Assembly: GCF_001704415.2 (NCBI RefSeq)
Contig: NC_030816.1
Coordinates: 75,285,713-75,349,712 of the forward strand
Reading direction: 5' to 3'
Origin: Capra hircus
Lineage: Eukaryota; Chordata; Mammalia; Artiodactyla; Bovidae
DNA length: 64,000 bases
Shown here: one piece after another, positions 33,381 through 46,275 of the stretch
How the letters are laid out: each line of letters opens with the position of its first letter
Position numbering within the stretch: position 1 is the first letter of the stretch
Translations under genes and position numbers: made by a program
Notes under the pieces: generated by a model
What the model was told of the DNA's origin: nothing
What the model saw: only the letters and a program-made list of their open reading frames with translations
Database searches by the model: none

Positions 33381-33478
33381 AACATGGTCAGCAGCGGAAG
33401 GAGATGGCTCCGTGAGCAGCAGCATCGCAGATGGAGACTTCACTGCTTGAAACTTCAGCCTCTGTCCCCTGTACCAAG
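33381..33478 (+). CDS. MTHFD1L: MTHFD1L exon (in-window exon 9), Arg-rich linker
   Basis: The 98-bp exon runs from phase 0 to phase 2 and encodes NMVSSGRRWLREQQHRRWRL and HCLKLQPLSPVP (residues 252-283), then AG of the split Ser 284. The donor gtattc is weak. It joins the inactive domain to the ligase domain. The RRWLREQQHRRWR stretch is highly basic and differs from MTHFD1, where the equivalent linker ends in NLKTPVPSD; only the PVPSD end is shared. The near-identity to the human linker (recalled) implies constraint, in contrast to the neighbouring exon. Confidence 0.97.
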
Positions 33479-36190
33479 GTATTCGGGTGATTCGTTTATA
33501 CTGACATCAGCTCACCTTAGAGACCCAAAGTTATCCACTGGATGGGGGCAAAACTCATGGTCTTATGGCTTTGATGGTAGATAGCATTCTCTGATCAAAT
33601 TGCTGCACTGTTTTTTCCGTCCTTTAATTCCTCCAAAATTAAATAATAGTGAGCATGTTTACCGTATTCTATCAATTCTAAGATATAGATTTTTTTCATA
33701 CCTCTGAGATCAGCATGTACCTTCCTATCAAAGATGTCTCTTGTATTCAAGTAGTGTTTTTTCTTAAAATGATGGTACCTTAGATTTGACAAAATATGGT
33801 ACTTTTTGGAATATGCTTTTCAGTGTCAGAGATGCCCAACACACACAGTCAGCTTGGTCTGAAGGGCCTTGTAGGTTTCTATGCTGAGGGTAAATGACCA
33901 ACCAAACCAATCACTATTCCACCTGGGAGTGGAGCTCCGCTTTCTTCGGAACATAGTGGTATCTGCTCTCTGACGGGACGTTCTGGGACAGTCCAGATGG
34001 ATATTTTCTTGAGTGATAGTTAACGAAGTGAAAGCTACATATTCCCTCTGTATGAATTTGGAAATACAAACTGTGGGACAGTTTCAGCATGTGATTTTAG
34101 AACAGTTCATTAGATAAGCTGTCTCAGCCAGATAGATGACAGATGCAGTTTCCAGCCTCATAGTGAATCCCCTGTGGTTGCCCCTCTATTACTGAATTGG
34201 CCCCACCACCTTCCTGCAGGAGGCACCCTTAAGGCCAGTGATTAAACAGGTGATCCTGCCTGCCGTCTTGGAATACACAGAATGTAGGCGGTAACACCAC
34301 CAGGAACTGACTCATTTTTGACTTGATAACCAGTTGCTTTTCAGAACTGACCTGTTTCCTTGGGTCACAGCCAACCACTATGATTCGATTATACCCACCA
34401 GGCTGGTGAAACCCTCCAAGCTATGTTTTGCTCCTCAAATAGACTAAACATCTTAGTCATCTGGTTCGTTAATACATAAACTCCAAGGAATGTTCTTTGG
34501 CATAATCATCCCTATATTGGTGCTGTGTCATAAAATATTTTTTGATTACTTATTTTGTTATCTCACCTTCATTTTTAGAAGTCAATGAATAAATTCTGTT
34601 CTCAGAGAGCTTAGAAAAAAATTGAGAAGAACTCGGCCAAATTGTATACCAAAGTCTTTGTACAAATCCAAATAAATCCACTTGGAGGAGAAAAGCCCTT
34701 AAATTGCTTAAGCAAATCTGACTTCTAGAGCCGCTGGGGAAAGAAAGTCAGGCTGAGTCGTTTATAAATCACTCAGAAAATCAGAATGATGTCACCGTCA
34801 CTCTTCAACTAGTGAAGAGAAAACCTGGGAGATATTCCAAGAGTAGCATATTCAATTTAGGAGGTTGTGGGAAGAGAGAGACAGAAAAAAAGGTGTAGCC
34901 AGAAGGGTAAAATGAAGTGGGACCAGGGACAGTGAAGCAGGGAGGAGAACCAGAAAGGAAAATGCTAGAGGATCTGGAGGAGAGGTTAGATGTGTGTGTA
35001 GTCACTCAGTCATTCTTGGTGACCCCATGGACTGTAGCCCACCAGGCTCCTCTGTCCATGGAATTCTCCAGGCAAAAATACTACAGTGGGTTTCCATACC
35101 CTTCTCTAGGAGATCTTCCCCACTCAGGGATTAAACCTGGTTCTCCTGTACTGTGGGCAGATTCTCTACTGTCTGAGCGACCTACCTTGCTGCAGTCACC
35201 GAGCTCCACCCACATCCAGGCCAAGACACCCTTCCCCCTCTCCAGCTCAGGTGTGTGTTGGAATTAGGTTTATTGTGACTTCTTGCACAAAGGTTAGGTT
35301 TCACGGGTCATAGAGGAGAACACAAGATAATATGAGGACTGAGAATAGATTGTCTGCAGTAGCAGCAGAAAAAAATAGAGCCTGCCAGTGGAGAGACCAC
35401 TGTGCTCCAGAATTGGGGCTCCAGGCCCAATCAGGAGAGAGCTGCACCATCAGACGTCAGCCCCTCAGACTAAGTCACAGACAGGTGGATTGGACAAACT
35501 CCTGATAAGAGAAGCAGCTGAGCTCAGGAGCTTTCTGAGAAGCTGAGCACATATGAGTGACAATGTGTGCATCATCGTTTGCCCAGCGACACTCTGGAGT
35601 TCCTAAAATTTCCTGTGTCTGAAGTTGAGCTTCAGGGCACTAGCTCCATTTACTAACAGTTATGTAATTAATGAAATATTTTGAAATGCAGTTTTGGACT
35701 TGAATTAGGGAAGCGATAGGAAAAGTATGGACACAGATGAAACACACGAACATTTCCACATATTTGAATTGCCAAGAGACACATGTGGCTAGCCCAGTAG
35801 GAAAGCATTATGCAATAAGCCCTGTATTCCTGGTTGAAGAATTCAGCGATGACCCATAGAAGACCTTGTGCTCTAATCATGGTATTATCTTTATAAGGGT
35901 GGCCTTTGGGCACATTGTAATATGCTGTCTCCTTTCCTGTGACAGAGGTGTATCCTTATACCTGGGCAGAAGTTTAGAATTATGAGTTTTGGAGTTGTTT
36001 TTCTGTCTAAAAGGAATGTACTGTTTTCTCATGTACTTTAATTGTTAGCAGTTGCACATAATCCTACTTGGCGAAGAGGACCACAAGGCATTTGACTTAA
36101 TTGTTGGCGTGGTGGGTGGATGTTTTCTACACTAGCAGCGACCACCTAAGCTGAGCAGACTCTCTTACCTCTTCTGTTCCCCCCTCCCAG
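33479..36190 (+). other. MTHFD1L: intron 9 (2,712 bp)
   Basis: Contains one Bov-tA (34993-35185). 33479-34992 and 35186-36180 show nothing I can name. Confidence 0.8.
34993..35185 (-). mobile_element. Bov-tA SINE
   Basis: Minus-strand copy: tgtgtagtcactcagtcatt, ggactgtagcccaccaggct, ggatta-aacctggttctcct block, ending near gtctgagcgacctac. Diverged, with a small deletion near its 3' end. Confidence 0.85.
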
Positions 36191-36364
36191 TGATATCGAG
36201 ATTTCGAGAGCACAGACTCCAAAAGCTGTGGAGATCCTTGCCAAGGAGATAGGATTGTTTGCAGATGAAATTGAAATCTATGGCAAAAGCAAAGCCAAAG
36301 TACGTTTGTCCTTGCTGGAAAGGTTAAAGGATCAAGCAGATGGAAAATACGTCTTGGTTGCTGG
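36191..36364 (+). CDS. MTHFD1L: MTHFD1L exon (in-window exon 10), start of ligase domain
   Basis: The 174-bp exon has phase 2 at both ends: T completes Ser 284, then DIEISRAQTPKAVEILAKEI, GLFADEIEIYGKSKAKVRLS, LLERLKDQADGKYVLVA (residues 285-341) and GG of Gly 342. Acceptor cccctcccag, donor gtaaga. SDIEIS...KAVEILAKEIGL is the N-terminus of the formate-tetrahydrofolate ligase fold and KYVLVAGIT its first core strand leading to the nucleotide loop. Being symmetrical (58 codons) it could be skipped in frame, but that would delete the domain's first strand. Confidence 0.97.
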
Positions 36365-37229
36365 GTAAGAGCTATTTTTTAAATCTCTTTTACTAAGAAT
36401 TCACGTTTGTAAAACTCTGTACCCTATTTATATTGCCACACCCCTCCAATCCATCCTCTTCTCCAACTTGACATTATTTTGTCCATTTCACTTGGTACTC
36501 CTTCATTTGATGTGAGATTAGTTTTTATTTTCACTGCAAACCAAATGAGCCCCGTCCACCGAATGTAAAGTGTAACGAGTTCCTAATCCAGGGCTTGGCT
36601 TTCTGTTTCTCATACTGTGTTTTGATCACCCTGGTTCCGCCTTGAATTTTTCATTTTGCTTTTCATGATTAAAATCACAGTAAGAATTGAAAGTTAAAAT
36701 ATTTTGAGCTGAATAGTGTGCTTTTTTGGGTTCTCCTTAGAAATAACATTGAAAAATGAACAGATACTTGTGTGAGATGTCAGACTTTTCAGTTAGTAAC
36801 CTTAATATTTATGATTTTGCATTATAAAAACTCATTTCTCTTTCTTGCATTTCAGAATTAATGTTGGGTTGTTTACATTTATGTCACTCATTTTATAAAA
36901 GGCAAATGCATAGTTTTCTTGAGAAGGAGCATTGGCTTTATTTTGCCTCTTTAAAAAAAAAATACATTCACTAGCTGAAGAACGATAGAAAACAAGGGAT
37001 TTCAAATATTTATTTAATGTGACCCGAGGGAACATCAGGAGACCATATAAATTCCTTTGTTTTCTTGAAATGTCATTGCATTGACTTACTAATGATATAT
37101 AGACCAAGGCTTGGGGCACAAAACCTTATTTATTAACAGGAAGAGACATTTCTGTTATAACTGGACTTGACTCATAGCTGAGTTGTTTTTTACATATCTG
37201 ATCATTCATGTAAGTGCTCTCTTTTTCTG

Positions 37230-37810
37230 GCTATAAAAATCATGCATACTTGTAAAACTTGAAAAATACAGAAAGTTATAAACAAGAAAGTATAAACAGC
37301 TGTTGACATTTGAGACCATCTTGACACAGATGCAGTCCGTCATAAATGCAGTCATGCTGCACACACTGTTCTGTAAGCAAGTAGATTATTAACAGTATGT
37401 TGTATACCTATCTCCATGAGTCAGCGCAGAGCTATGTTATCATTTTGCATGACTGCATGACATGCTGCTGCTCACATCCAGGTTCTTCAGTGTGCTGGGG
37501 GATGGGGCTGGGAGTGGTGGTAATACCTGGCATGAGGGTGGGTTCCATTTTACAATCTTCCCAGCATTGAGAAGCATAGCTGTGGCTCAGCCACTGATAT
37601 AACAGCACGTTTCTAATTCTTCGAGGGTGTTGAGGCAGAAAAAAAGGTCTGAAAATATCATAGAGATGTTCCATAATTTATTTAACCAGTTCTCTGTTGA
37701 TGGGGTCCTAAATTGTTTCCCATTTTTGGCCATTATAAACAGTGCTGAAATTAACAACCATGAGCATGCATCTTTGTACTTTTATCCAATGATGTTCTTA
37801 GGAAAAAAAA
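37230..37810 (-). mobile_element. degenerate L1 3' fragment
   Basis: Contains the L1M-type reversed series aaaatacagaaagttataaa, tccataatttatttaaccag, ttctctgttgatggggtcct, ccatttttggccattataaa. Interrupted and diverged; ends uncertain. Confidence 0.45.
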
Positions 37811-38390
37811 ATCCCTAGAGATAAACTCAATCTTTCATTCCTGCAAATAGAGATAAAAGTACAAATAAAGCAAGATAGCATCCTTAGTATCACCTCTTTA
37901 ATGGTAGAGTCATTTCTTTATTTTCTTCCTCTGCCTCCTTCACCCTCCCAGCTCCTTGTCCTCTTCTCAGTGTTCTTTGGTTGTTGCTTTCTTAAAGGGA
38001 TGGAGGGCTAGAGTCATTCAGTGACTGTTTGTTTTTAGGGATTCAAACCTTGCTGCAGCTCCTCCATTTGGTGGCTTAAACCTCTCTCAGGCTTCCAGAC
38101 TCACGACGGCTAGATTCCCAATGCTAGTGGGATCCTCTCCAACCTAGGAACCCCAACCCTGATGTCCCCATAACTGAGCTTCAGGAAACCTCTTCGAGAG
38201 CAGCTGTTGGCCCCATTGGAGGCACCCTCTGGAGCAGATATGTGGAAGGAGCCAGCTGACTCAGTGGGGGTGGGGGTGGGGGACTCCTGGGTCCAAGATT
38301 TTGGAGTAAATATCTAGTCATCGTTGCTTTTCTGGAAGTGTGCTTGATAAGAGTTTGTTTACAGTGAGTACATTAACTCTTAGACATGAA

Positions 38391-38587
38391 AAGTGAAAGT
38401 CACACAGTCGTGTTCAACTCTTTGAGATCCCATGTACTGTGGCCTCTTCCATGGAATTCTCCAGGCAAGAATGCTGGAGTGGGTTGCCATTTCCTTCTCC
38501 AGGGGATCTTCCCAACCCAGGGATCAAACCCGGGTCTCCTGCATTGCCGGCAGATTCTTTACCAGCTGAGTCACTAGGGAAGCCCTA
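38391..38587 (-). mobile_element. Bov-tA SINE with 11-bp target-site duplication
   Basis: Minus-strand copy from aagtgaaagtcacacagtcg to gagtcactagggaagccc. Flanks ttagacatgaa (38380-38390) and ttagccatgaa (38588-38598). Confidence 0.92.
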
Positions 38588-39699
38588 TTAGCCATGAAGA
38601 ACTTCCAAAACAAATTGAGCATCTTATCCACATACTTGTCATCCCTTCTCCCAGGCTGTAAGTGCTCTCGGTAGGCAGGTTTGCTGGTTTTTTCACCATG
38701 CTTATGAGAGGAGGGATTAAGAAAACTCAGGAGGGTGCAGTCTCAGTTTATGAAAGAGAAATCAGGCAGCCATTTTCCGCATGGAGTGGCTCTGTGTTGA
38801 GCTTGTCGGTATTGGAAATGAAAGCACAAATCCAGACAAGACCCTGCCCTTCACTGGGAACACAGAATTGATATTTCTGAAACAAAGCCTCTGATGGTAT
38901 CATTATCAGATTCCTAACTTGAAGTCATACCATCAAGGCCTGGCCTCCAGCCGCATGCCGGAGAGTCCCCACCAGCCTGGCCATCTAGGATTGTCGCTAC
39001 ATGTTGGCCCATACCTAGTAGAGTGTTGTTCCATGCTGGCTCTGCTGGCCTTTTTGTGTGTCACTGAGCTGAAGAAGACTGGCTGCTATGTTGTACATGG
39101 AAGTGAAAATTAAACCTGAATTCTCAAGTAGAAATTTTATCCCAAGAGATCAACAGTTCTTTTTCTGTAACAGTGATATAAATTCCCTTACAGACCTATG
39201 AAGGAACCAAAACCAAATTGTATTCCTTTCACCTGCATTGAAAAAGAAGCCATGAGTGTAGGACTTTGAGATGTATGTATGCATCTGTCAGAGAGTTTGA
39301 TGGTTTTTAGAAAATAAATACCTCACTACATTCTATAGGACAGGAAGGAATAAACTCCCCTCACCAACTCAACAAGGGATACCTTCTTAAGTGTGTAAAC
39401 TGCCTTTGTTATCTAATCTTTTAATAGCTGCATGTTAGAAATCAGTTTAAAACAGCAAGACAGTAATTTTATTTGTAGTCTAAAATGAAAACTTCATTTG
39501 AAATAAAATCATCTTTAATTTTGGTCAGGTCAGTGATGGAAAAGTGACATTATCAAGCCGTTATACACAAGGTTGCAGCTTCTTTAGAAATATAAATTAC
39601 CCATCCATTAAATGGAGAATTTTTTTTCCTTTTCCTGAAAGGTTTTTTTTTTTTAATCTGAAAATTACTTTGTTCCACTGACCAAAAATTTAGCATAAA

Positions 39700-39880
39700 G
39701 AAAAGTTAAAAGGAGAAGACAGTCTCTCATTACTCAGAAGTATTCAAAATTTTTCTATTTTCTTCCAGAATTTTATCTCTGCTTCTATCCTTTTTTACAC
39801 ATTGAAATCATGTCATAAATACTGTCTTGTGTCCTGCTTTTATCCCTGAATACTGTAAGTCTTTTCTCATGCTTTAGAAA
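39700..39880 (-). repeat. possible degenerate L1 3' fragment
   Basis: The order attttcttccagaattttat, acacattgaaatcatgtcat, ctgtcttgtgtcctgctttt resembles the reversed L1M 3' region, weakly. Confidence 0.35.
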
Positions 39881-40973
39881 AATTCAAATACCCAAGTAAT
39901 TTTTCAACAGATCTAAATAACAAATATTTGTTATTGTACATTTGAATTCATGTGCAAATGTGATTTAAATATATCAACAGTGGGATTAAAATATAAAACC
40001 GTGGGATTAAAAAAGTCTTCTACTATTAATAACCCAAATGCAAAACAGATTAATTCGTTTTTAAAAGCTATCCTTCAAACTTTAGTATTTCTTATTCCAT
40101 CAGAATCATCTGTATTTCATCAGCTACACTTCGCATGGTATTTACACCTACACATCACTTTATTTGCTCTGCCTGACAAAATGAAAAGTATTGGGAATTG
40201 TTCAGGGAAAAATGCCAAAAGAATCTTAGGGGCTCTTGAGTTTTACATATTTTCCCAGTTACACTAATGAAAAGGAATTTGTTTGAGAACTTGACTCAGA
40301 GTGCAGCTGCAGGGCATTGAAAGTGTATGGGTCTCCATCCGTCCTTCACTGATTTCCATACAGAAGTTTTTAGAAATTCTCTGAATCGCATGGACTGAGC
40401 ATGTCAAATCTGTGAATACGCTGAATTTCACATTAAAGAAAACTTTTCACATCACTGTTTTTTTCCTCTAGAGTGCTAAATAGCTGATTTGATTTTATTT
40501 ATCTTTTAATGCCTCAAACAATTTTGGTCAGTGTAAAAATAACTCGATTGATTTTTCTAAAGTCTGTTTTCTGCTTTGGGTAAGTATTTAAAGATCTGTG
40601 AGTTTTTCTTCTGTTCTCATGGCTTGGAGAGCAGAACAAAATATTTAGAAGCAACCAGGGACTTTGAACTGTTGGCCTCAGTCAAGTGTGATGGGAAGCA
40701 CAACCAAGTGAACCACAGTTATCCATTTTTATCATTAGGTTTAAAAAGGTTTTTAAAAAACCTTCCAAATCCCGCAGATGCCTGGGATGAGCGATATGTA
40801 TTCAAATCCTCTTTAAGCAAAGATCTTTGGAGTTCACGGTTCACCCCATGGCTAATGGCAATAATACTGTCCAGCAGGATTCTAGATCTCAAGAAACGGA
40901 TCAATTTTATGACTTCTTTCTGCATAAGCAATCTCTTTGACCTTTGAGTAAATGGTAAGTCCAAAATGTCACA

Positions 40974-41191
40974 AGGACTTTCCAGGTAACTCAGTGGTAA
41001 AAAGACTCTGCCTGCCAAGCAGAAGACGCAGTTTGATTCCTGGGTCAGGAAGATTCCCCTTGAGAAGGAAGCGGCAACCCACTCTAGTATTCTTGCCTGG
41101 GAAATCCTATGGACAAAGGAACCTGGTGGCCTACGGTCCATTGGATCTCAGATTCGGACATGACTTAGCAACTAAACAACACCACCACATT
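40974..41191 (+). mobile_element. Bov-tA SINE
   Basis: Plus-strand copy aggactttccaggtaactca to cttagcaactaaacaacacc. Flanked by tgtcaca at 40967-40973 and 41192-41198. Confidence 0.88.
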
Positions 41192-42334
41192 GTCACAGAG
41201 TACTTTAGTTCATTGTTTACTGGTAGTTGACAATGAATAGCAGTTTGTCTTAGGAAAGGTGTCCTTTCGTTTCCTAATGTGTTTTGCTCATCTGTGCTTG
41301 GACGCATGAGAGAAGTGCAATTGAAATAGTCCTTCACTTGTGGTAATAATGCCCTCAGAAAAGTTAGAGAATAAGCGCAAAATGATTCCTGTGGGAGGGA
41401 GCAGGTGACCTCCTGGGAGGAGGAGAGGAAGATAATGAAGCAGACCCACAGTTCCATCTCCATAAAGTTCTTACAGAAAAGGGAATTAGCTTGACATGGC
41501 GCTTGTTCTTTCCTAAGTCAGCTGAATCGTTGGGAACCTGAGCTAAAGATCGTGAGACAACAATTAAGCCAAATTTTGATGCCAAATGTAGGAATGAGGC
41601 AAAATAAAATTTTTATTGTAACCCTCTTTTGATTGCTCCCCATAAATACTTCCTACTTTCTGGTTTTCCTGAATTGTATTAGTTGGCAGAACACGAAGCA
41701 GTCCTGTGTTTCTAATTAAGAGTTGGATGGTTAGCTGAAGCTTTTGGGAGGTCATCTCTGGGCGTGTCTGCTTTTGGCTCTCTCCAGCAGCGATGTGAGT
41801 TATCCTTGGGGATGAAAATAGAATCCTTCATGTGACATATTTAAGTCAAGCCTGTATTCAAGTAAAGCCCGTATTCCTTTGCAGGCCATCAAGGCCACTG
41901 GAGTACTTAACCCACCCTGCGTGTGACCTGCATTTTCCTGAAGATCATGACCCCTGTGGCTTTTGGCTGGAGCTCTGCTTCTCCAAGCAGCATTCCAGTG
42001 GGCTCACAAGCTATGTTGTCGCTAAATCGAGCGACTGATTATCACTGAACCACATTTGAGGATGTGGCTACTTCCTTGGTTCCCCTGTCCCACCTGTGTC
42101 TCCTGTCAAGGCTTCCCTATCATTCTTAATTCCCTTTTGCTCTTTTCTTCTAACTGTTCCCTTAGAGACAGTGTTCTTAACAATTCTGTCTTTATCCCTT
42201 TTGTGCTTTGTTCACTGAGTGGTCATCCCCATTCCCATGCTTTATATGACTCATTGTCAATAACAACTTCCATCCATAGAGATAACCTAGTGAAATCAGA
42301 CCATTTTCCTGGATTTAATTTCCTGGTTTATTAA

Positions 42335-42445
42335 TCCATGTGGCCTTGAGCAGGTTGCTTAAAATTGCTCTGCCTCAGTGTCCTCATTTATCAAATGAAG
42401 ATAAAAATTAGCGCAGTAAATATAAAGCACAGGACCTAAGATATG
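42335..42445 (+). repeat. MIR fragment
   Basis: tggccttgagcaggttgctt, gctctgcctcagtgtcctca, tttatcaaatgaagataaaa. Confidence 0.65.
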
Positions 42446-42474
42446 AATTACCCCAAACTGACTCTCACTTTTAT

Positions 42475-43005
42475 CTGACTAATGCTTATTCATTTGTCAG
42501 GTCTCAGAGATCACTTCCTCCAGGAAGTCTTCCTTGATGTCCCCAATCTAATTAGATCATCCTTCCATGTACTCTCAAAATACAGTCTTATTGCCGTTTC
42601 CCCGTCTCAGCATTTCTCAAATTCATTGTAATTGCCAGTTTAGCTCTTCGTATCTCCCATTGGCTTTGGGGCTTCCTGCTAGCTCAGACAGTAAAGAATC
42701 TGCCTGCAATGCAGGAGAACCAGGTTTGATCCCTGGGCTGGGGAAAATCCTCTGGAGAAGGGAATGGCAACTCACTCGAGTATTCCTGCCTGGAGAGTCC
42801 CACAGACAGCGGAGTCTAGTGGGCTACAGTTTGTGGGTTCACAAAGAGTCAGACATGACTGAGCAACTAACACTGCACTGCCACTATCTCCCATTGGCTA
42901 TAAGCTCTGTGAGGTCAGCAGTGGATCCAACATGGTTATCATTGTGTCCCCAGGGTCTGATAACCTGGACTTAGTGCTACTCAAGATATATTTGCTGAAA
43001 GAGTG
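42475..43005. repeat. L2 fragment split by Bov-tA
   Basis: Left part cttcctccaggaagtcttcc and ttgatgtccccaatctaatt; right part ctataagctctgtgaggtca, tcattgtgtccccagggtct and gctgaaagagtga. These are in L2 order on either side of the SINE at 42666-42884. Confidence 0.65.
42666..42884 (+). mobile_element. Bov-tA SINE with exact 15-bp target-site duplication
   Basis: Plus-strand copy from ttggggcttcctgctagctc to caactaacactgcactgcca. Exact flanks tatctcccattggct at 42651-42665 and 42885-42899, inside an L2. Confidence 0.95.
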
Positions 43006-44064
43006 ATTGTATAGCCTTGGTAGTCTTAGATAGTTACGTTGCTTCTTTATGATCACATCATTGCATTTTGTGGGTCAGAAAACTGTCATCACTTTTGTTG
43101 TGGTTGACTGTCCTAGACAGTTTGGCTCATACCCTCTAACTCATAGAAGACTAAACTGTAAGCCCAAAAAAGTTTTTTAAAAACTTGTGGCACTGATTAG
43201 TATATATGGGAAGGAACAATTTCATGGGTCTTTTCTTGGAAATGTAATAATACTCGCCTGTCCTATTTCTAATACTGTGATGTTGTGACCATATGATGTT
43301 TGGCTTTTTAGGGTGTGTCTCAACGATGAGCACCCCAGAGCAGAGATGACTGCCTTAGTGTGTTTAGGGGCTGTGGACTTATCCTTCTAAATGTTTGAGG
43401 GGTTGTTGTTTAGAAGGGGAGTAGGCTAAGTGTGTCTGTAGGAATCCTAACATCTCTGCTTTAGGACAAAGAACTTGTCTAATCGTAAAAGTTATCAGGA
43501 AATGAATGGGCCACCCTGAAGGTAATGAGCCTTCAGCCTGGTTTGTGTTCAGACGCGGCTAGAAAAGCCACGGACACTGATGGCAAGAAGGAGACAGATG
43601 AGTGGGGACATTAGAATCCCATCTAATGGACAAGTCTGGCTACACCTCACCATGTATGGACCATTGACTTAGGCTTGATGCCCACATAACACCCTCAGTA
43701 AATGGCCCTGGAAGAACAAATGCCAAATTATCCATCAACAAGAAATGACATCAGCTTAATTATTAAATCACTTTGATAGATAAGTTTATGCCATTTCCTG
43801 AAGTTGATAATGTTATTGGCACTACTGCTAAATAACTTTTCTTAATTGGCTCTTTTCATACAGATGTATCTGTATCTTGACTTTTAAGTGTGGATTTTGT
43901 GATGTAAGTGAACCACAAAGGTCCAAGGAAGTTGAGTGACTGAGGGATTTTGGTGTGGCCTGGTCTCTACTGGTCTCCTTCGATTTGGTTCTTGTACCAT
44001 AGATTGATTTTGCGTAGGTTGTCTAGAAAACATTAGTAAAGTTACTGTTCTTTCCCCAAATCAG

Positions 44065-44201
44065 GATCACACCCACCCCTCTTGGAGAAGGAAAAAGTAC
44101 AGTTACAATTGGGCTTGTACAGGCATTGACTGCACACCTAAATGTCAACTCCTTTGCCTGCCTCAGGCAGCCTTCTCAAGGACCGACTTTCGGAGTTAAA
44201 G
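44065..44201 (+). CDS. MTHFD1L: MTHFD1L exon (in-window exon 11), ATP-binding loop
   Basis: The 137-bp exon runs from phase 2 to phase 1: G completes Gly 342, then ITPTPLGEGKSTVTIGLVQA, LTAHLNVNSFACLRQPSQGP, TFGVK (residues 343-387) and G of Gly 388. Acceptor ccccaaatcag, donor gtaatt. PLGEGKST (44078-44101) is the P-loop-like nucleotide site of formate-tetrahydrofolate ligases. LRQPSQGPTFGVKGG is almost invariant in the family. All expected residues are present, so the ligase activity should be intact. Confidence 0.98.
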
Positions 44202-44228
44202 GTAATTTATTTAACAGCTAGTATATAC

Positions 44229-44430
44229 ATTGGAAAAGACCCTGATACTGGGAAAGATTGAGGGGAGAAGGAGGAGGGGACAGAGGATGAGCTGGTTGGA
44301 TGGCATCATTGATTGAGTGGTCATGAGTTAGAGCAAACTCTGGGAGACATCGAAAGACAGGGAAGCCTGGCATGCCACAGTCCGTGGGGTCACAGAGTCA
44401 GACACCGAGCAACTGAACAGCAACAAGAAT
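44229..44430 (+). mobile_element. BovB LINE, 3' terminus
   Basis: Begins at cattggaaaagaccctgata, passes gatggcatcattgattgagt and gaagcctggcatgccacagt, and ends at gagcaactgaacagcaacaa. Heavily 5'-truncated. Confidence 0.9.
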
Positions 44431-45119
44431 AAATACTTTTCAGAGCAAAATTCATCACCAGCAAATGTGGAACTGGTACATTTCATCCCCACAAGCATGC
44501 CCCACCCCCCAACGCAGCACCCTGCACTTGGTAGGTGGAGGTCTCCTGGACTTGGTCCTCCCACCAAGACAGCTGCAGGGGGAAGGTCTGAGTGGAGCTC
44601 CCCAGGAAACCCATCCCCTTCCTTCCCCCAGACGGTGGTCCATCCAGCTTTTGCTCAGGATTCCAACCTTGAGCAGAAGCCCTCCATTTCAGCAGTTCCT
44701 TCTCTGCTGAGTGGTTTTCAAGTGCTGCCATCTATACTGGTGTTTGATCATCCCCGCCAAGGTGAAAGGTCTTTCCATCGAAACAGTTAGAGACCCCTAG
44801 GTCAGCCCCCAAGCCTCATCTCATCAGAGCTGCCATGTGGGGCCGCAGGAGCTCCGGAAGCTGACTGTGGGCTGGGGCATGAGATGAAATTCCTCTGTGG
44901 CTGTGGCTGTGCTGAGATCTGGCTCCTGCGTGTTCACTCATCTTTTTTCATCGATTTATCCTGAATCATTCTTCAGCTCACTGTGTAACAGCATTCATTG
45001 CCGCAATTCTTGTTCTCAGTACTTGTGGGTTTTAGCAGTATTTTATTTATATTCCTGTTATAAATATTAATAACTCCTAACTTTAAGTACTCTTAGAATG
45101 TCATATATTATGTAGTGCA

Positions 45120-45270
45120 GTGAACACTTGGACAAGAAGGCTGGGGTTTTATTTGTGGCTATCTTCCTTACTGCTGTGTGACCTTTAGCCAGTCATAACC
45201 TCTCTGAGCCACAGTTGTAAAAGGCATATAGTACTAGGCTTACCAATTTGTTGTGAGGACCAAATAGTAT
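45120..45270 (+). repeat. MIR fragment
   Basis: ctgctgtgtgacctttagcc, agtcataacctctctgagcc, acagttgtaaaaggc, then ttgttgtgaggaccaaatag. Confidence 0.65.
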
Positions 45271-45496
45271 ATAAAAATAGGGTAAACTGTGAAATAATAA
45301 TGGATGCAGAAGGTATTGTTTTAGGAAAGAGAAGTCTTTTTAATGTGATAACTTTACTATTTTGAGGGATAAGCATTATGATAAATCATATATACTATTA
45401 ACTAAAATAAACTGATAGAGTCTATAATATGTAAATCTGTTTATCAGGTAGATTTTATTTAGGAAACATTTTTTGGTACTTAAATTCATGCGCATT

Positions 45497-45855
45497 TTAT
45501 TTTAAAATTTTTTAAAAATTCTTATGGAGTGCAGTTGCTTGATAATCCTGTGCTAGTTTCTACTGTACAGCAAAATGAACCAGCCATATATTTACATATA
45601 TCCCCTCCCTGTTGGACTGCTTTCCCATCAGATCGCCACAGTGCATTGAGTAGAGTTCCCTGAGCTGTACGGAATGTTCTCAGTTAGAAAACTAACATCT
45701 ATTTTCTACATAGTATCAATAGTGTATATGTGTCAATGCCAATCCCCCAATTCATCCCACCCTCCCCTTTCCCCCTTGGTATCCATACATTTGTTCTCTA
45801 TGTCTGTGTTTCTGTATCTGCTTTGCAAATAGGATCGTCTATACCACATGTGCAT
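45497..45855 (-). mobile_element. L1 3' end
   Basis: Minus-strand 3' UTR: cttatggagtgcagttgctt, gtgctagtttctactgtaca, agtagagttccctgagctgt, ttcatcccaccctccccttt, and tatgtctgtgtttctgtatc. 5'-truncated near 45855. Confidence 0.82.
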
Positions 45856-45935
45856 TTTAGATAAAGCATAGCCGCATCTAATAATTAATGAAATAATCCC
45901 ATATTTGGTGTAACAACATTTGCTACATTATGCTT

Positions 45936-46275
45936 TTGTGTGCTGTGTGCTTAGTCGCTCAGTCGTGTCCGACTCTTTGTGACCCCATGGACTGTAGCCC
46001 ACCAGGCTCCTGTGCATGGGATTCTCCAGGCAAGAATACTGGAGTGGGTCGCCATGCCCTCCTCCAGGGGATCCTCCCAGCCCAGAGATCGAACCTTCGT
46101 CTCTTACATTGCAGGCATATTCTTTACTGTTTGAGCCACCACCATGGGAAGCCCATGGATACAGGAGTGGGTAGCCTATCCCTTCTCCAGGGGATCTTCC
46201 TGACCCAGGAATTGAACCAGGGTCTCCTGCATTGCAGGTGAATTCTTTACTAGCTCAACTATCAGGGAAGCCCGT
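45936..46275 (-). mobile_element. dimeric Bov-tA SINE (tA3-like)
   Basis: A complete minus-strand unit (about 45940-46156, ending ccatgggaagccc) is followed directly by a second partial unit (46157-46275, ctatcccttctccaggggat to atcagggaagccc). A single duplication attatgctt (45927-45935 and 46276-46284) encloses both, so they inserted as one dimer. Confidence 0.9.

Larger units (their letters stand above)
36365..44064 (+). other. MTHFD1L: intron 10 (7,700 bp)
   Basis: Holds degenerate L1 pieces (37230-37810, 39700-39880), Bov-tA copies at 38391, 40974 and 42666, a MIR and an L2. I recognise nothing in 36365-37229, 37811-38379, 38599-39699, 39881-40966, 41199-42334 and 43006-44050. Confidence 0.8.
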
